From positions 3,786-67,785 of the forward strand of contig JBIIDH010000005.1 in NCBI GenBank assembly GCA_044238435.1: a DNA stretch of 64,000 bases. Direction: 5' to 3'. The translations under genes were made by a program, and so were the position numbers. The notes beneath the pieces were generated by a model that was not told where the DNA came from, did no database searches, and saw only the letters and a program-made list of their open reading frames with translations. The stretch's first letter is position 1, and the number at the start of each line of letters is the position of its first letter. Below are positions 50,439 through 58,681 of this stretch, in pieces. The stretch is from VFMC01 sp044238435 (lineage in GTDB: Bacteria; Actinomycetota; Acidimicrobiia; Acidimicrobiales; Ilumatobacteraceae).

Positions 50439-52870
50439 GCCCGCAGTTTCGCGCCCGCCGGGTCGTACAGCGCGCCGTCGTGGCGCACCGCGGGGATGGG
50501 TTCGCCGTACACCTCGACCACGAAGTCGGTGCGGTCGGCCAGTTCGACCGGCAGGTACCCGTACACCACGGGCTTGCCCACGGTGGGGCCGAAGTTGGCG
50601 GTGGTGGTGAAGCCCACCACGCGGCCGTCGGCGATGATGGCCTCACCGCTCACCGGGTAGGCCATCGACTCGAGCGTGAACGTGCAGAGACGGCGTTGCA
50701 CGCCTGCCTGCTGCTGCGCCACCAGTGCATCGCGGCCGCAGAAGTCGCCCTTGCCGAGGTCGACGCGCCACGCGAGCCCGGCCTCCCACGGTGTGGTGTC
50801 GGGGGTGACGTCGGTGCTCCAGTACACGTAGCCCTTCTCCACCCGCAGCCGGTCGACGGCGCGGTAGCCCACGTCGGCGATGCCGTGCGCCTGGCCCGCC
50901 TGCCACAGCACCTCGTACACGTGCGCGGCGTACTCGGTGGGGATGTGCAGTTCCCATCCCAGTTCGCCCGTGTAGCCGATGCGCATCGCCAGCACCGGTG
51001 CGGCGCCGATGGTGATCTCTCTCGCCCGGCCGTAGCGGAACGCGGCGTTCGACACGTCGTCCTCACACACCGCCTGCAGCACGTCGCGCGAACGCGGGCC
51101 GCACAGGTTGATGACAGCGCGGGCCGAGGTGAGATCGCGCACGATGACCGAGCCGTCGTCGGGCGACTGGCTGCGGATCCAGCCCATGTCGTGTGCACCG
51201 AAGGCAGCGCCGGTGACGACGTACCACGAGTCGGGCGCGGTGCGGGCCATGGTGAGGTCGCACTCGATGCCGCCGCGCTCGTTGCACAGCTGCGTGTAGG
51301 TGACCGTGCCGACGGGCTTGTCCATGTCGGCCACCGACAGCCACTGCACTGCGGCCAGTGCGCCGGGGCCGGTGATCTCGAACTTGGCGAACGAGGTCTG
51401 GTCGATGAGGGCCACGCGCTCGCGCACCACGGCCGCCTCGGCGTTCACGTGGTCGAACCAGTTGGGTGCGCCGAACGACGGCTTGTCGACGGCCTCGACA
51501 CCCTCGGGTGCGAACCAGTTGGGGCGCTCCCACCCGCCACGACTGCCGAACACGGCGCGCTTCGCGGCGAGCGTGTCGTGCAGCGGGCTGCGCCGTACGC
51601 CACGGCTGGTGTGGTGCTCGCTGCCCGGCGCAGCGAGCTTGTAGTGGTGGCCGTACAACTCCACCATGCGCGGCCCGATGAAGTGCCGCGTGGTGTGGTG
51701 GAACGAGAAGCGGCGCACGTCGAGCGGCCACAGGTCGAGCGAGGGGCGACCCTCAAGCATCCACTCGGCCATCATCTTGCCCGCGCCGCCACCGGCGGCG
51801 ATGCCGTACAGGAAGCCGGTGGCGAGGAAGAAGTTGTCGAGTTCGGGGGCGCGGCCCATCACGAAGTCGGCGTCGGCGGTGTAGGGGATGGGGCCGTTGA
51901 TGAGCGAGCGGATACCTGCCGTCTCGAGCACCGGCGTGCGCTTCACGGCCAGTTCGGCCAGTTGCGCGAAACGGTCGTGGTTCGGCTCGAAGAGCTTGCG
52001 CTGGAACGGGTAGGGGATGCCGTCGACGCCGAACGGCACGGTGTCGGGTTCGTAGCCGCCCACCAGCAGGCCGGGGCCGTCGGGCTTGTAGTACACGAGG
52101 TGGTCGGGGTCGCGCATCGTGGGCATACGACCCAGTTCGGCGGGCGTGAACTCGCTGATCGGCCCGCTGAGCAGGTACTGGTGCTCGACGGCCACGGCCG
52201 GTGCGCGCACACCGGCCAGGCGGGCCACCTCCATGCCCCACATGCCGGCCGCATTCACCACCATCTCGCAGGCGATGTCGCCGCGGGTGGTGTGCACGGT
52301 GGTGACCCGGCGCCCGTCGACGGTGATGCGCTCGACGCGGGTTTGCTCGACGATGCGGGCGCCGCGCTGGCGGGCGCCCTTGGCGATGGCCATGGTGACG
52401 CTGGCCGGGTCGATGTAGCCGTCGGTGGGCAGGAAGGCCGCGGCGAGCACGTCGACCGTGCTCATCAACGGGAACAGCTCCTGGGCGCGCTGGGCCGAGA
52501 TCACCTCCATCGGCAGACCGAAGCTCTTCGCCATCGTGGTGAGGCGGCGCAGCTCCATCACCCGCTCGGGCGAGCACGCCAGGCGCAGGCTGCCGGTCTC
52601 GTGCCAGTCGACGGCCTGGCCGGTTTCGGCCTCGAGGCCGCGGTACATCTCGACCGACTGCTCGAGCATGCGGGTGGTGTTGCGCGACGAACGCAGCTGG
52701 CCCACCAGCCCGGCGGCGTGCCAGGTGGCGCCGTCGGTGAGGTGGTGCTGCTCGATGAGCACCACGTCGGTCTCGCCGTACTTCGTGAGCCAGTAGGCGA
52801 TGCTGCAGCCGAGGATGCCGCCGCCGATGATGACGATGCGGGCGCTGGTGGGGAGTGTCGGTTCGCTCAT
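50435..52870 (-). CDS. FAD-GcvT demethylating dehydrogenase, copy 2
   Basis: This 811-residue protein has the layout of dimethylglycine/sarcosine dehydrogenases. IVIIGGGILGCSIAYWL (Rossmann) is followed by DGATWHAAGLVGQLR, where His51 is the expected covalent FAD site, and YGIAAGGGAGKMMAEWM closes the FAD domain. The GcvT-like half contains IDQTSFAKFEITGPGALAAV and MRIGYTGELGWELHIP. It would oxidise an N-methyl group and load the formaldehyde equivalent onto THF. It lies three bases after copy 3 and overlaps the kinase gene by four bases, so the three genes are one operon. It is clearly closer to copy 3 than to copy 1. Confidence 0.87.
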   Translation of the reverse strand: MSEPTLPTSARIVIIGGGILGCSIAYWLTKYGETDVVLIEQHHLTDGATWHAAGLVGQLRSSRNTTRMLEQSVEMYRGLEAETGQAVDWHETGSLRLACSPERVMELRRLTTMAKSFGLPMEVISAQRAQELFPLMSTVDVLAAAFLPTDGYIDPASVTMAIAKGARQRGARIVEQTRVERITVDGRRVTTVHTTRGDIACEMVVNAAGMWGMEVARLAGVRAPAVAVEHQYLLSGPISEFTPAELGRMPTMRDPDHLVYYKPDGPGLLVGGYEPDTVPFGVDGIPYPFQRKLFEPNHDRFAQLAELAVKRTPVLETAGIRSLINGPIPYTADADFVMGRAPELDNFFLATGFLYGIAAGGGAGKMMAEWMLEGRPSLDLWPLDVRRFSFHHTTRHFIGPRMVELYGHHYKLAAPGSEHHTSRGVRRSPLHDTLAAKRAVFGSRGGWERPNWFAPEGVEAVDKPSFGAPNWFDHVNAEAAVVRERVALIDQTSFAKFEITGPGALAAVQWLSVADMDKPVGTVTYTQLCNERGGIECDLTMARTAPDSWYVVTGAAFGAHDMGWIRSQSPDDGSVIVRDLTSARAVINLCGPRSRDVLQAVCEDDVSNAAFRYGRAREITIGAAPVLAMRIGYTGELGWELHIPTEYAAHVYEVLWQAGQAHGIADVGYRAVDRLRVEKGYVYWSTDVTPDTTPWEAGLAWRVDLGKGDFCGRDALVAQQQAGVQRRLCTFTLESMAYPVSGEAIIADGRVVGFTTTANFGPTVGKPVVYGYLPVELADRTDFVVEVYGEPIPAVRHDGALYDPAGAKLRA

Positions 52871-52873
52871 CGG

Positions 52874-55324
52874 TCAGGCCTTCACACGTGCATTGGTCGG
52901 GTCGTAGAGGGGTGAGAGGGTGGCCTGCGCGGCGACACGACCGGTGGCCACCTCCAGTTCGTAGGTGCCGGCGAGCACCCAGTCGGCGGTCACCCCGTCG
53001 GGGTCGCGCACGTAGCCGAGGCCGATCGAGCGGTCGATCGTGTACCCGAAGCCACCGCTGGTGAGCCAGCCAACCCGCTCGCCGTCGCGGTAGATGGTCT
53101 CACGTCCCAGCAGCACCACCGCCGGGTCGACGGTGAAGGTGGTGAGCATCTTGCGCACCCCGTTCGCTCGTTGCGCAGCGATGGCGTCGCGGCCACGGAA
53201 GTCGATGTCGGTGCGCGACTTCACGGCCCAGCCGAGGCCGGCCTCGATGGGGGTGTGGTCGGGGCCGATGTCGCTGCCCCAGGCGCGGTAGCCCTTCTCG
53301 AGCCGGCAGCTCTCGATGGCGCGATATCCGCCGTGACGCAGGCCGTGCGCTGCGCCCGCCGAGGTGATCATGTCGAACACCGTGGCGGCGTATTCGACCG
53401 GTAGGTGCAGTTCCCAGCCAAGTTCGCCCATGTAGGTGATGCGCAGGGCACGCACGGGGCATCCGGCGATGCCGATGGTCTGCATCCTGGCGAACGGGAA
53501 GGCCTCGTTGCCCATGTCGGCGCGGGTGACCGACTGCAGGATCGCCCGGGCATTCGGCCCCATCAGGGTGAGCACCGACCAGCCCGAGGTGATGTCGAAG
53601 AGCTGCGCGTTCATCCCGGCGGGGATGCTGCGCGCGATCCAGTCGAAGTCGTGGGTGGCGAAGCCGGTGCCGGTGACGAGGTAGTACTCGTCGTGCGCCA
53701 CCCGGCCGACGGTGAGGTCGGCCTGGATGCCGCCGGCGTCGTCGAGCATCTGGGTGTAGGTGAGCGAGCCCACGGGCTTGCGCACGTTGTTGGCGCAGAT
53801 CCAGTCGAGCGCAGCACCGGCGTCGGGGCCCTTCAGCGCGAACTTGGCGAACGACGTCTGGTCGATCAACACCGCGGCCTCGCGACACGCCCGGTGTTCG
53901 CGGCCCACGGCGGCGAACCAGTTCTGGCGGCCGTAGGTGTAGACGTCGTGCGGGACCTCGCCAGCGGAGGTGTCGGCGAACCAGTTCGGCCGCTCCCAAC
54001 CGAGCTTCTCGCCGAACACGGCACCCGCGTCGGCGAGGCGGCTGTACAGGGGCGACGTGCGGCACGGGCGGCCGCTGTGGTGCTCTTCGAACGGCCAGGC
54101 CATCGTGTAGTGCTTGGCGTAGGCCTCGAGCGTGCGGGTGCGCACCCAGTCGGTGTCGCGGTGCGGCCGCCCGAAGCGGCGCAGGTCGACCACCCACAGG
54201 TCGTAGGGCGGGCGGCCGTCGTGCACCCACTGCGCGAGCGCCTGGCCAGCCCCGCCACCGGCTGCGATGCCGAACGCGTTGAACCCGGCCCCGACGTAGA
54301 AGTTGGGCAGCTCGGGCGCTTCGCCGAGGATGAAGTTGCCATCGGGGGTGAAGCTCTCGGGTCCGTTGATGAGGGTGCGGATACCGGTCTCGGCCAGCGC
54401 GGGCACGCGGCCGATGGCCAGCTCCATGATGGGCGCGAAGTGGTCGTAGTTCTCGGCCAGCAACTGGAACTGGAACGGGCGGGGGATGCCGTCGACCGCC
54501 CACGGGATGGGGTTCGGCTCGTAGCCGCCCATCACCAGGCCACCCACCTCCTCCTTGTAGTACGTCAGCCGGTCGGGGTCGCGCAGCGTGGGCAGGGTAC
54601 GCGGCACCTCGGGGGTGAACTGCTCGGTGATGACGTACTGGTGCTCCACCGACACAAGGGGCACGGCCACGCCCACCGTGGCGGCGAGATCGCGGGTCCA
54701 CTGGCCGGCGCACACCACCACCTTCTCGCACTCGATGCGGCCCTGATCGGTGACCACGGCTCGCACCACACCGTCCACCACTTCGATGCTCAGCACCTCG
54801 GTGTCCTCGCACAGCGTGGCCCCGGCCATGCGGGCGCCACGGGCCAGTGCCATGGTGATGTCGCTGGGGTTGGCCTGGCCGTCGGTGGGCAGGAACGCAG
54901 CCCCCACCAGGTCGTCGACCTGCATCAGTGGCCACAGCTCCTGGGCCTCGCGCGGGGTGAGCAGGTGCATCTCGAGACCGAAGCTCTTGGCCGTGGTGGC
55001 CTGTCGCTTCACCTCGGTCCAGCGCTCCTCGTTGCAGGCCAGGCGCAGGCCGCCGTTCATCTTCCAGCCGGTTGCCTGGCCGGTCTCGGCCTCGAGGGTC
55101 TTGTACAGCTCGACCGAGTTGCCGAGCAGCTGGGTGATGTTGGCGCTGGTGCGCAACTGGCCCACCAGGCCGGCGGCGTGGAACGTGGAGCCGGAGGTGA
55201 GCTTGTGCTTCTCGACGAGCACGGTGTCGGTCCAGCCGAGCTTGGCGAGGTGGTACGCGGTGGAGCAGCCGACGATGCCGCCGCCGATCACCACTGCCCG
55301 CGCCGAGGTGGGGAGATCTGCCAT
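52874..55324 (-). CDS. FAD-GcvT demethylating dehydrogenase, copy 3
   Basis: This 816-residue paralogue of the neighbouring gene has VVIGGGIVGCSTAYHLAKLGW, then SGSTFHAAGLVGQLR with His49 as the likely covalent flavin site. FGIAAGGGAGQALAQW ends the FAD part, and a GcvT-like C-terminal half contains IDQTSFAKFALKGPDAG and LRITYMGELGWELHLP. It leads a three-gene operon (copy 3, copy 2, kinase) that diverges from a DeoR-type regulator. Different copies may act on successive substrates (dimethylglycine and sarcosine), but which acts on which cannot be read from sequence. Confidence 0.87.
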   Translation of the reverse strand: MADLPTSARAVVIGGGIVGCSTAYHLAKLGWTDTVLVEKHKLTSGSTFHAAGLVGQLRTSANITQLLGNSVELYKTLEAETGQATGWKMNGGLRLACNEERWTEVKRQATTAKSFGLEMHLLTPREAQELWPLMQVDDLVGAAFLPTDGQANPSDITMALARGARMAGATLCEDTEVLSIEVVDGVVRAVVTDQGRIECEKVVVCAGQWTRDLAATVGVAVPLVSVEHQYVITEQFTPEVPRTLPTLRDPDRLTYYKEEVGGLVMGGYEPNPIPWAVDGIPRPFQFQLLAENYDHFAPIMELAIGRVPALAETGIRTLINGPESFTPDGNFILGEAPELPNFYVGAGFNAFGIAAGGGAGQALAQWVHDGRPPYDLWVVDLRRFGRPHRDTDWVRTRTLEAYAKHYTMAWPFEEHHSGRPCRTSPLYSRLADAGAVFGEKLGWERPNWFADTSAGEVPHDVYTYGRQNWFAAVGREHRACREAAVLIDQTSFAKFALKGPDAGAALDWICANNVRKPVGSLTYTQMLDDAGGIQADLTVGRVAHDEYYLVTGTGFATHDFDWIARSIPAGMNAQLFDITSGWSVLTLMGPNARAILQSVTRADMGNEAFPFARMQTIGIAGCPVRALRITYMGELGWELHLPVEYAATVFDMITSAGAAHGLRHGGYRAIESCRLEKGYRAWGSDIGPDHTPIEAGLGWAVKSRTDIDFRGRDAIAAQRANGVRKMLTTFTVDPAVVLLGRETIYRDGERVGWLTSGGFGYTIDRSIGLGYVRDPDGVTADWVLAGTYELEVATGRVAAQATLSPLYDPTNARVKA

Positions 55325-55353
55325 GGCGCGATCTTCGCGCACGGTCGATGCTG

Positions 55354-55383
55354 TTCCGACAGAAGTGTTGTTTTGTGTTGGAA
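55354..55383. promoter_or_regulatory. Candidate DeoR operator between divergent genes
   Basis: TTCCGACA (55354-55361) and TGTTGGAA (55376-55383) are inverted arms matching at 7 of 8 positions with a 14-base spacer. The site is only eight bases from the DeoR-type start codon and about 30 bp from the divergent FAD-GcvT start, so binding would affect both directions. Confidence 0.55.
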
Positions 55384-55390
55384 TGCTCAG

Positions 55391-56137
55391 ATGGCTGTGT
55401 ACGAGCAGGAAGTGCTGAGCGCTGTCGCCCTGCGCGGCACCATCAGTGTGCGCGAACTGGCGACGCTGCTGCACGTCAGCGAACAGACCGTCCGCAGGGT
55501 GGTGAAGCCGTTGGTCGAGCGCGGCGCGATCGACAAGGTGCACGGCGCGATCGTGGGCCGCAGCCACCCGGGTGAGGCTCCGTTCCTCGCGCGCATGGCG
55601 GTGCACCAGCGCGAGAAGGTGGCGATCGCCGGTGCGGTCGCCGCGTTGGTGCACGACGGCGACACGGTGGCGCTCGACACCGGCAGCACCACCGGCTTCG
55701 TGGCCCAGGCGTTGCGCCAGCACCGTGGGCTGACGGTGGTCACGAACAGCACGTTCATCGCCACCACGCTGGCCACGATCCCCGGCAACCGGGTGCACAT
55801 GGCGGGCGTCGAACTGCGCAACCACGACGGCGCGTCGTTCGATGCCACGGCGTTCTCCGTGGTGCGCAGCATGAGCGTCCGGGTGGCGATCCTCAGCGCG
55901 TCGGCACTCTCGGCGGAGCGCGGCCTGATGGTGAACGAGCGGTGCGAGGCCGAGATGTCGGCCGCGATGGGCGGCATCGCCGAGCGGCGGGTGTTCGCCG
56001 TCGACTCGTCGAAGTTCGGGCTCGCCGGGTTGGTGGTGCTGCCGCCGTTGCGAACGGGCGACGTGTTCGTGACCGATCGCGCTCCGGGGCGGGCGGCTCG
56101 GTCGGCGCTCGGGCCTGCGGAGATCCGGGTGGTGTAG
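55391..56137 (+). CDS. DeoR-family transcriptional regulator
   Basis: This 248-residue protein has an N-terminal helix-turn-helix (LSAVALRGTISVRELATLLHVSEQTVRRVVKPLVERGAIDKVHGAIV) and a C-terminal sugar-isomerase-like sensor domain with DTGSTTGFVAQAL and VDSSKFG motifs. DeoR regulators usually repress neighbouring catabolic genes until a phosphorylated intermediate binds. A kinase gene ends the divergent operon, so a phosphorylated amino alcohol is a reasonable guess for the effector. It ends 22 bp before the HAL-like gene, which has its own promoter. Confidence 0.88.
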   Translation: MAVYEQEVLSAVALRGTISVRELATLLHVSEQTVRRVVKPLVERGAIDKVHGAIVGRSHPGEAPFLARMAVHQREKVAIAGAVAALVHDGDTVALDTGSTTGFVAQALRQHRGLTVVTNSTFIATTLATIPGNRVHMAGVELRNHDGASFDATAFSVVRSMSVRVAILSASALSAERGLMVNERCEAEMSAAMGGIAERRVFAVDSSKFGLAGLVVLPPLRTGDVFVTDRAPGRAARSALGPAEIRVV

Positions 56138-56146
56138 GGCCTTCGT

Positions 56147-56152
56147 TACGCT
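56147..56152 (+). promoter_or_regulatory. Leaderless-type -10 for the HAL-like gene
   Basis: TACGCT followed by seven bases and the GTG at 56160. It is the same hexamer and spacing as before the gene at 28788. Confidence 0.6.
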
Positions 56153-56159
56153 CGCAGTC

Positions 56160-57638
56160 GTGGAACCCCTCGTACTCGGCCGCGACGCAGTCGACACCGG
56201 CACCATCGCCCGCTTCGCCGCTGCACCCACGCGCATGACCCTGCATCCCGATGTCGCTGCTGCGGTGCGAGCCAACGCCGTGGAAGCGAACGCAGCCGCC
56301 CTCACCGGCGCCGCGTACGGTCGCACCACCGGCGTGGGAGCCAACCGCGACGTGGCGGCCGACGACAGCGACGACCTGCACGGGATGCGTCTGGTGCGCT
56401 CGCACGCCACCGGTGCCGGCACGGTGCTGGGCGCCGAGGTCGGCCGGGCGACGATGTTGATCCGCGCCCATCAACTGGCGGCTCCGGGCTCGGGGCTGCC
56501 GCTCGACGTGCTCGAGGCGTTGACGGCCGCGATCAACGACGGCAGGGTGCCCCCGGTGCGCGCCCTCGGTGGCATCGGCACGGGCGACATCGCTGTGCTC
56601 GGCGAGGTGGCCCTGTGCCTGCTGGGTGAGCGTCCGTGGCTGGATGGGGAGGTGTGCCCATACCTCGAACACATCGGGGGCAACGCCGCGCTCGCCTTCA
56701 TGAGTTCCAGCGCGCCCACCCTCGCCGTCGCTGCGCTCGCAGCGGAATCGCTGCGGCGGCTCACCCGTTCTTCGCTGCTGGTGGCGGCGATGGGGTTGGC
56801 TGCTGTCCGTGCCAACCCGCAGCAGTGGTCGCATGCAGCCGCCGCCGCCCGTCCCTCCGACGGTGTGGTGGCCGTGGTGTCGCTGCTGCAGCGCACGCTC
56901 GAGGCTTCGCAGTGGCATGCTCCCCGCACGCAGGATCCTCTGTCGTGGCGCACGATCCCGTACGTGGCGGGGCCGTTCTGGCAGGCCGTCGACGAGCTCC
57001 GCGCCGAGGTCGATGCCTGTGTCGGTGCCCGGGCCGAGAACCCCCGGTTCGTCGACGGCTCGGTGTGGCACCACGGCGCGTTCATGCTCACGAGCCTCGG
57101 CCTGCGGCTCGACACCGCCCGGCTCGCGCTCACCCAGTGGACCGCCACCTCGCTGGCCCGGCTGGTGAAGCTGCACGATCCCGCCTACACCGGACAGCAT
57201 CGATTCCTCGCGTCGGGCCCCGATGGAAGCTCGGGCCACATGGTGCTCGAGTACACCGCCGCCTCGGCGCTCGAGTCGGTGCGCTCGCTGGCCGAGCCGT
57301 GCAGCCGCGGCACGGTGACGATCTCGCTCGGCAACGAGGACCACGCATCGTTCGCGAGCCGAGGTGCGGTGGCGGCGATGGAGGCCGTGCGATGCGCCGA
57401 GGTGGCCGTGGGCTGCGAGTTGTTGTCGGCGGCTCGGGCGCTCCGTTCGGCCCAGGGCTCGGAGATCGGGGGCGTGACGGTCGGGGGCGTGACGGTCGGG
57501 GGCGTGACGGTCGGGGGCCCGCTGGCCACAGTGCTGGATTACTGCTCGGACCTCGGTGAGGTGCCCGACGACCGCCCGTTGATCGACGAGGTGCAGCGGG
57601 CTTCGACGGTGCTGCAGGCGCTGTCCGACCTCGCGTGA
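56160..57638 (+). CDS. Histidine-ammonia-lyase-family protein lacking the MIO motif
   Basis: This 492-residue homologue of aromatic amino acid lyases keeps several family landmarks: AAYGRTTGVG with Tyr53 (usual VYGINTGFG), RLVRSHATG, a QDPLSWRTIP segment (usual QDxYSLRCxPQ) and GNEDHASFAS (usual EDHVSMG). The Ala-Ser-Gly that self-cyclises to the MIO electrophile is replaced: GASGD reads I-Gly140-Thr141-Gly142-D. The Asn-Gly-Thr motif that supports MIO is also absent. It is therefore unlikely to be a normal ammonia-lyase. Ergothionase, which eliminates trimethylamine, is a HAL-fold enzyme that works without MIO (from memory), so a trimethylammonium lyase is a fair hypothesis. A betaine importer follows directly. 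Confidence 0.75.
   Translation: MEPLVLGRDAVDTGTIARFAAAPTRMTLHPDVAAAVRANAVEANAAALTGAAYGRTTGVGANRDVAADDSDDLHGMRLVRSHATGAGTVLGAEVGRATMLIRAHQLAAPGSGLPLDVLEALTAAINDGRVPPVRALGGIGTGDIAVLGEVALCLLGERPWLDGEVCPYLEHIGGNAALAFMSSSAPTLAVAALAAESLRRLTRSSLLVAAMGLAAVRANPQQWSHAAAAARPSDGVVAVVSLLQRTLEASQWHAPRTQDPLSWRTIPYVAGPFWQAVDELRAEVDACVGARAENPRFVDGSVWHHGAFMLTSLGLRLDTARLALTQWTATSLARLVKLHDPAYTGQHRFLASGPDGSSGHMVLEYTAASALESVRSLAEPCSRGTVTISLGNEDHASFASRGAVAAMEAVRCAEVAVGCELLSAARALRSAQGSEIGGVTVGGVTVGGVTVGGPLATVLDYCSDLGEVPDDRPLIDEVQRASTVLQALSDLA
57466..57517. repeat. 15-bp tandem repeat inside the HAL-like gene
   Basis: TCGGGGGCGTGACGG occurs three times in tandem (57466-57480, 57481-57495, 57496-57510) plus a seven-base partial copy. 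It encodes (Val-Gly-Gly-Val-Thr)-type repeats near residues 436-452. The copies are identical at the DNA level, pointing to recent slippage in frame. Confidence 0.85.
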
Positions 57639-57644
57639 CCCGAC

Positions 57645-57650
57645 TAGAGT
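57645..57650 (+). promoter_or_regulatory. Leaderless-type -10 for the betaine importer operon
   Basis: TAGAGT followed by seven bases and the ATG at 57658. The hexamer starts seven bases after the HAL-like stop codon, so the importer has its own start even though it follows closely. Confidence 0.6.
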
Positions 57651-57657
57651 CCGGCGG

Positions 57658-58680
<1,023 letters not shown>

Positions 58681-58681
58681 C

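Noticed and set aside
57466..57517. Short CRISPR-like array
   Set aside because: Units are contiguous 15-bp in-frame repeats without spacers inside a coding sequence, and no cas genes are present.
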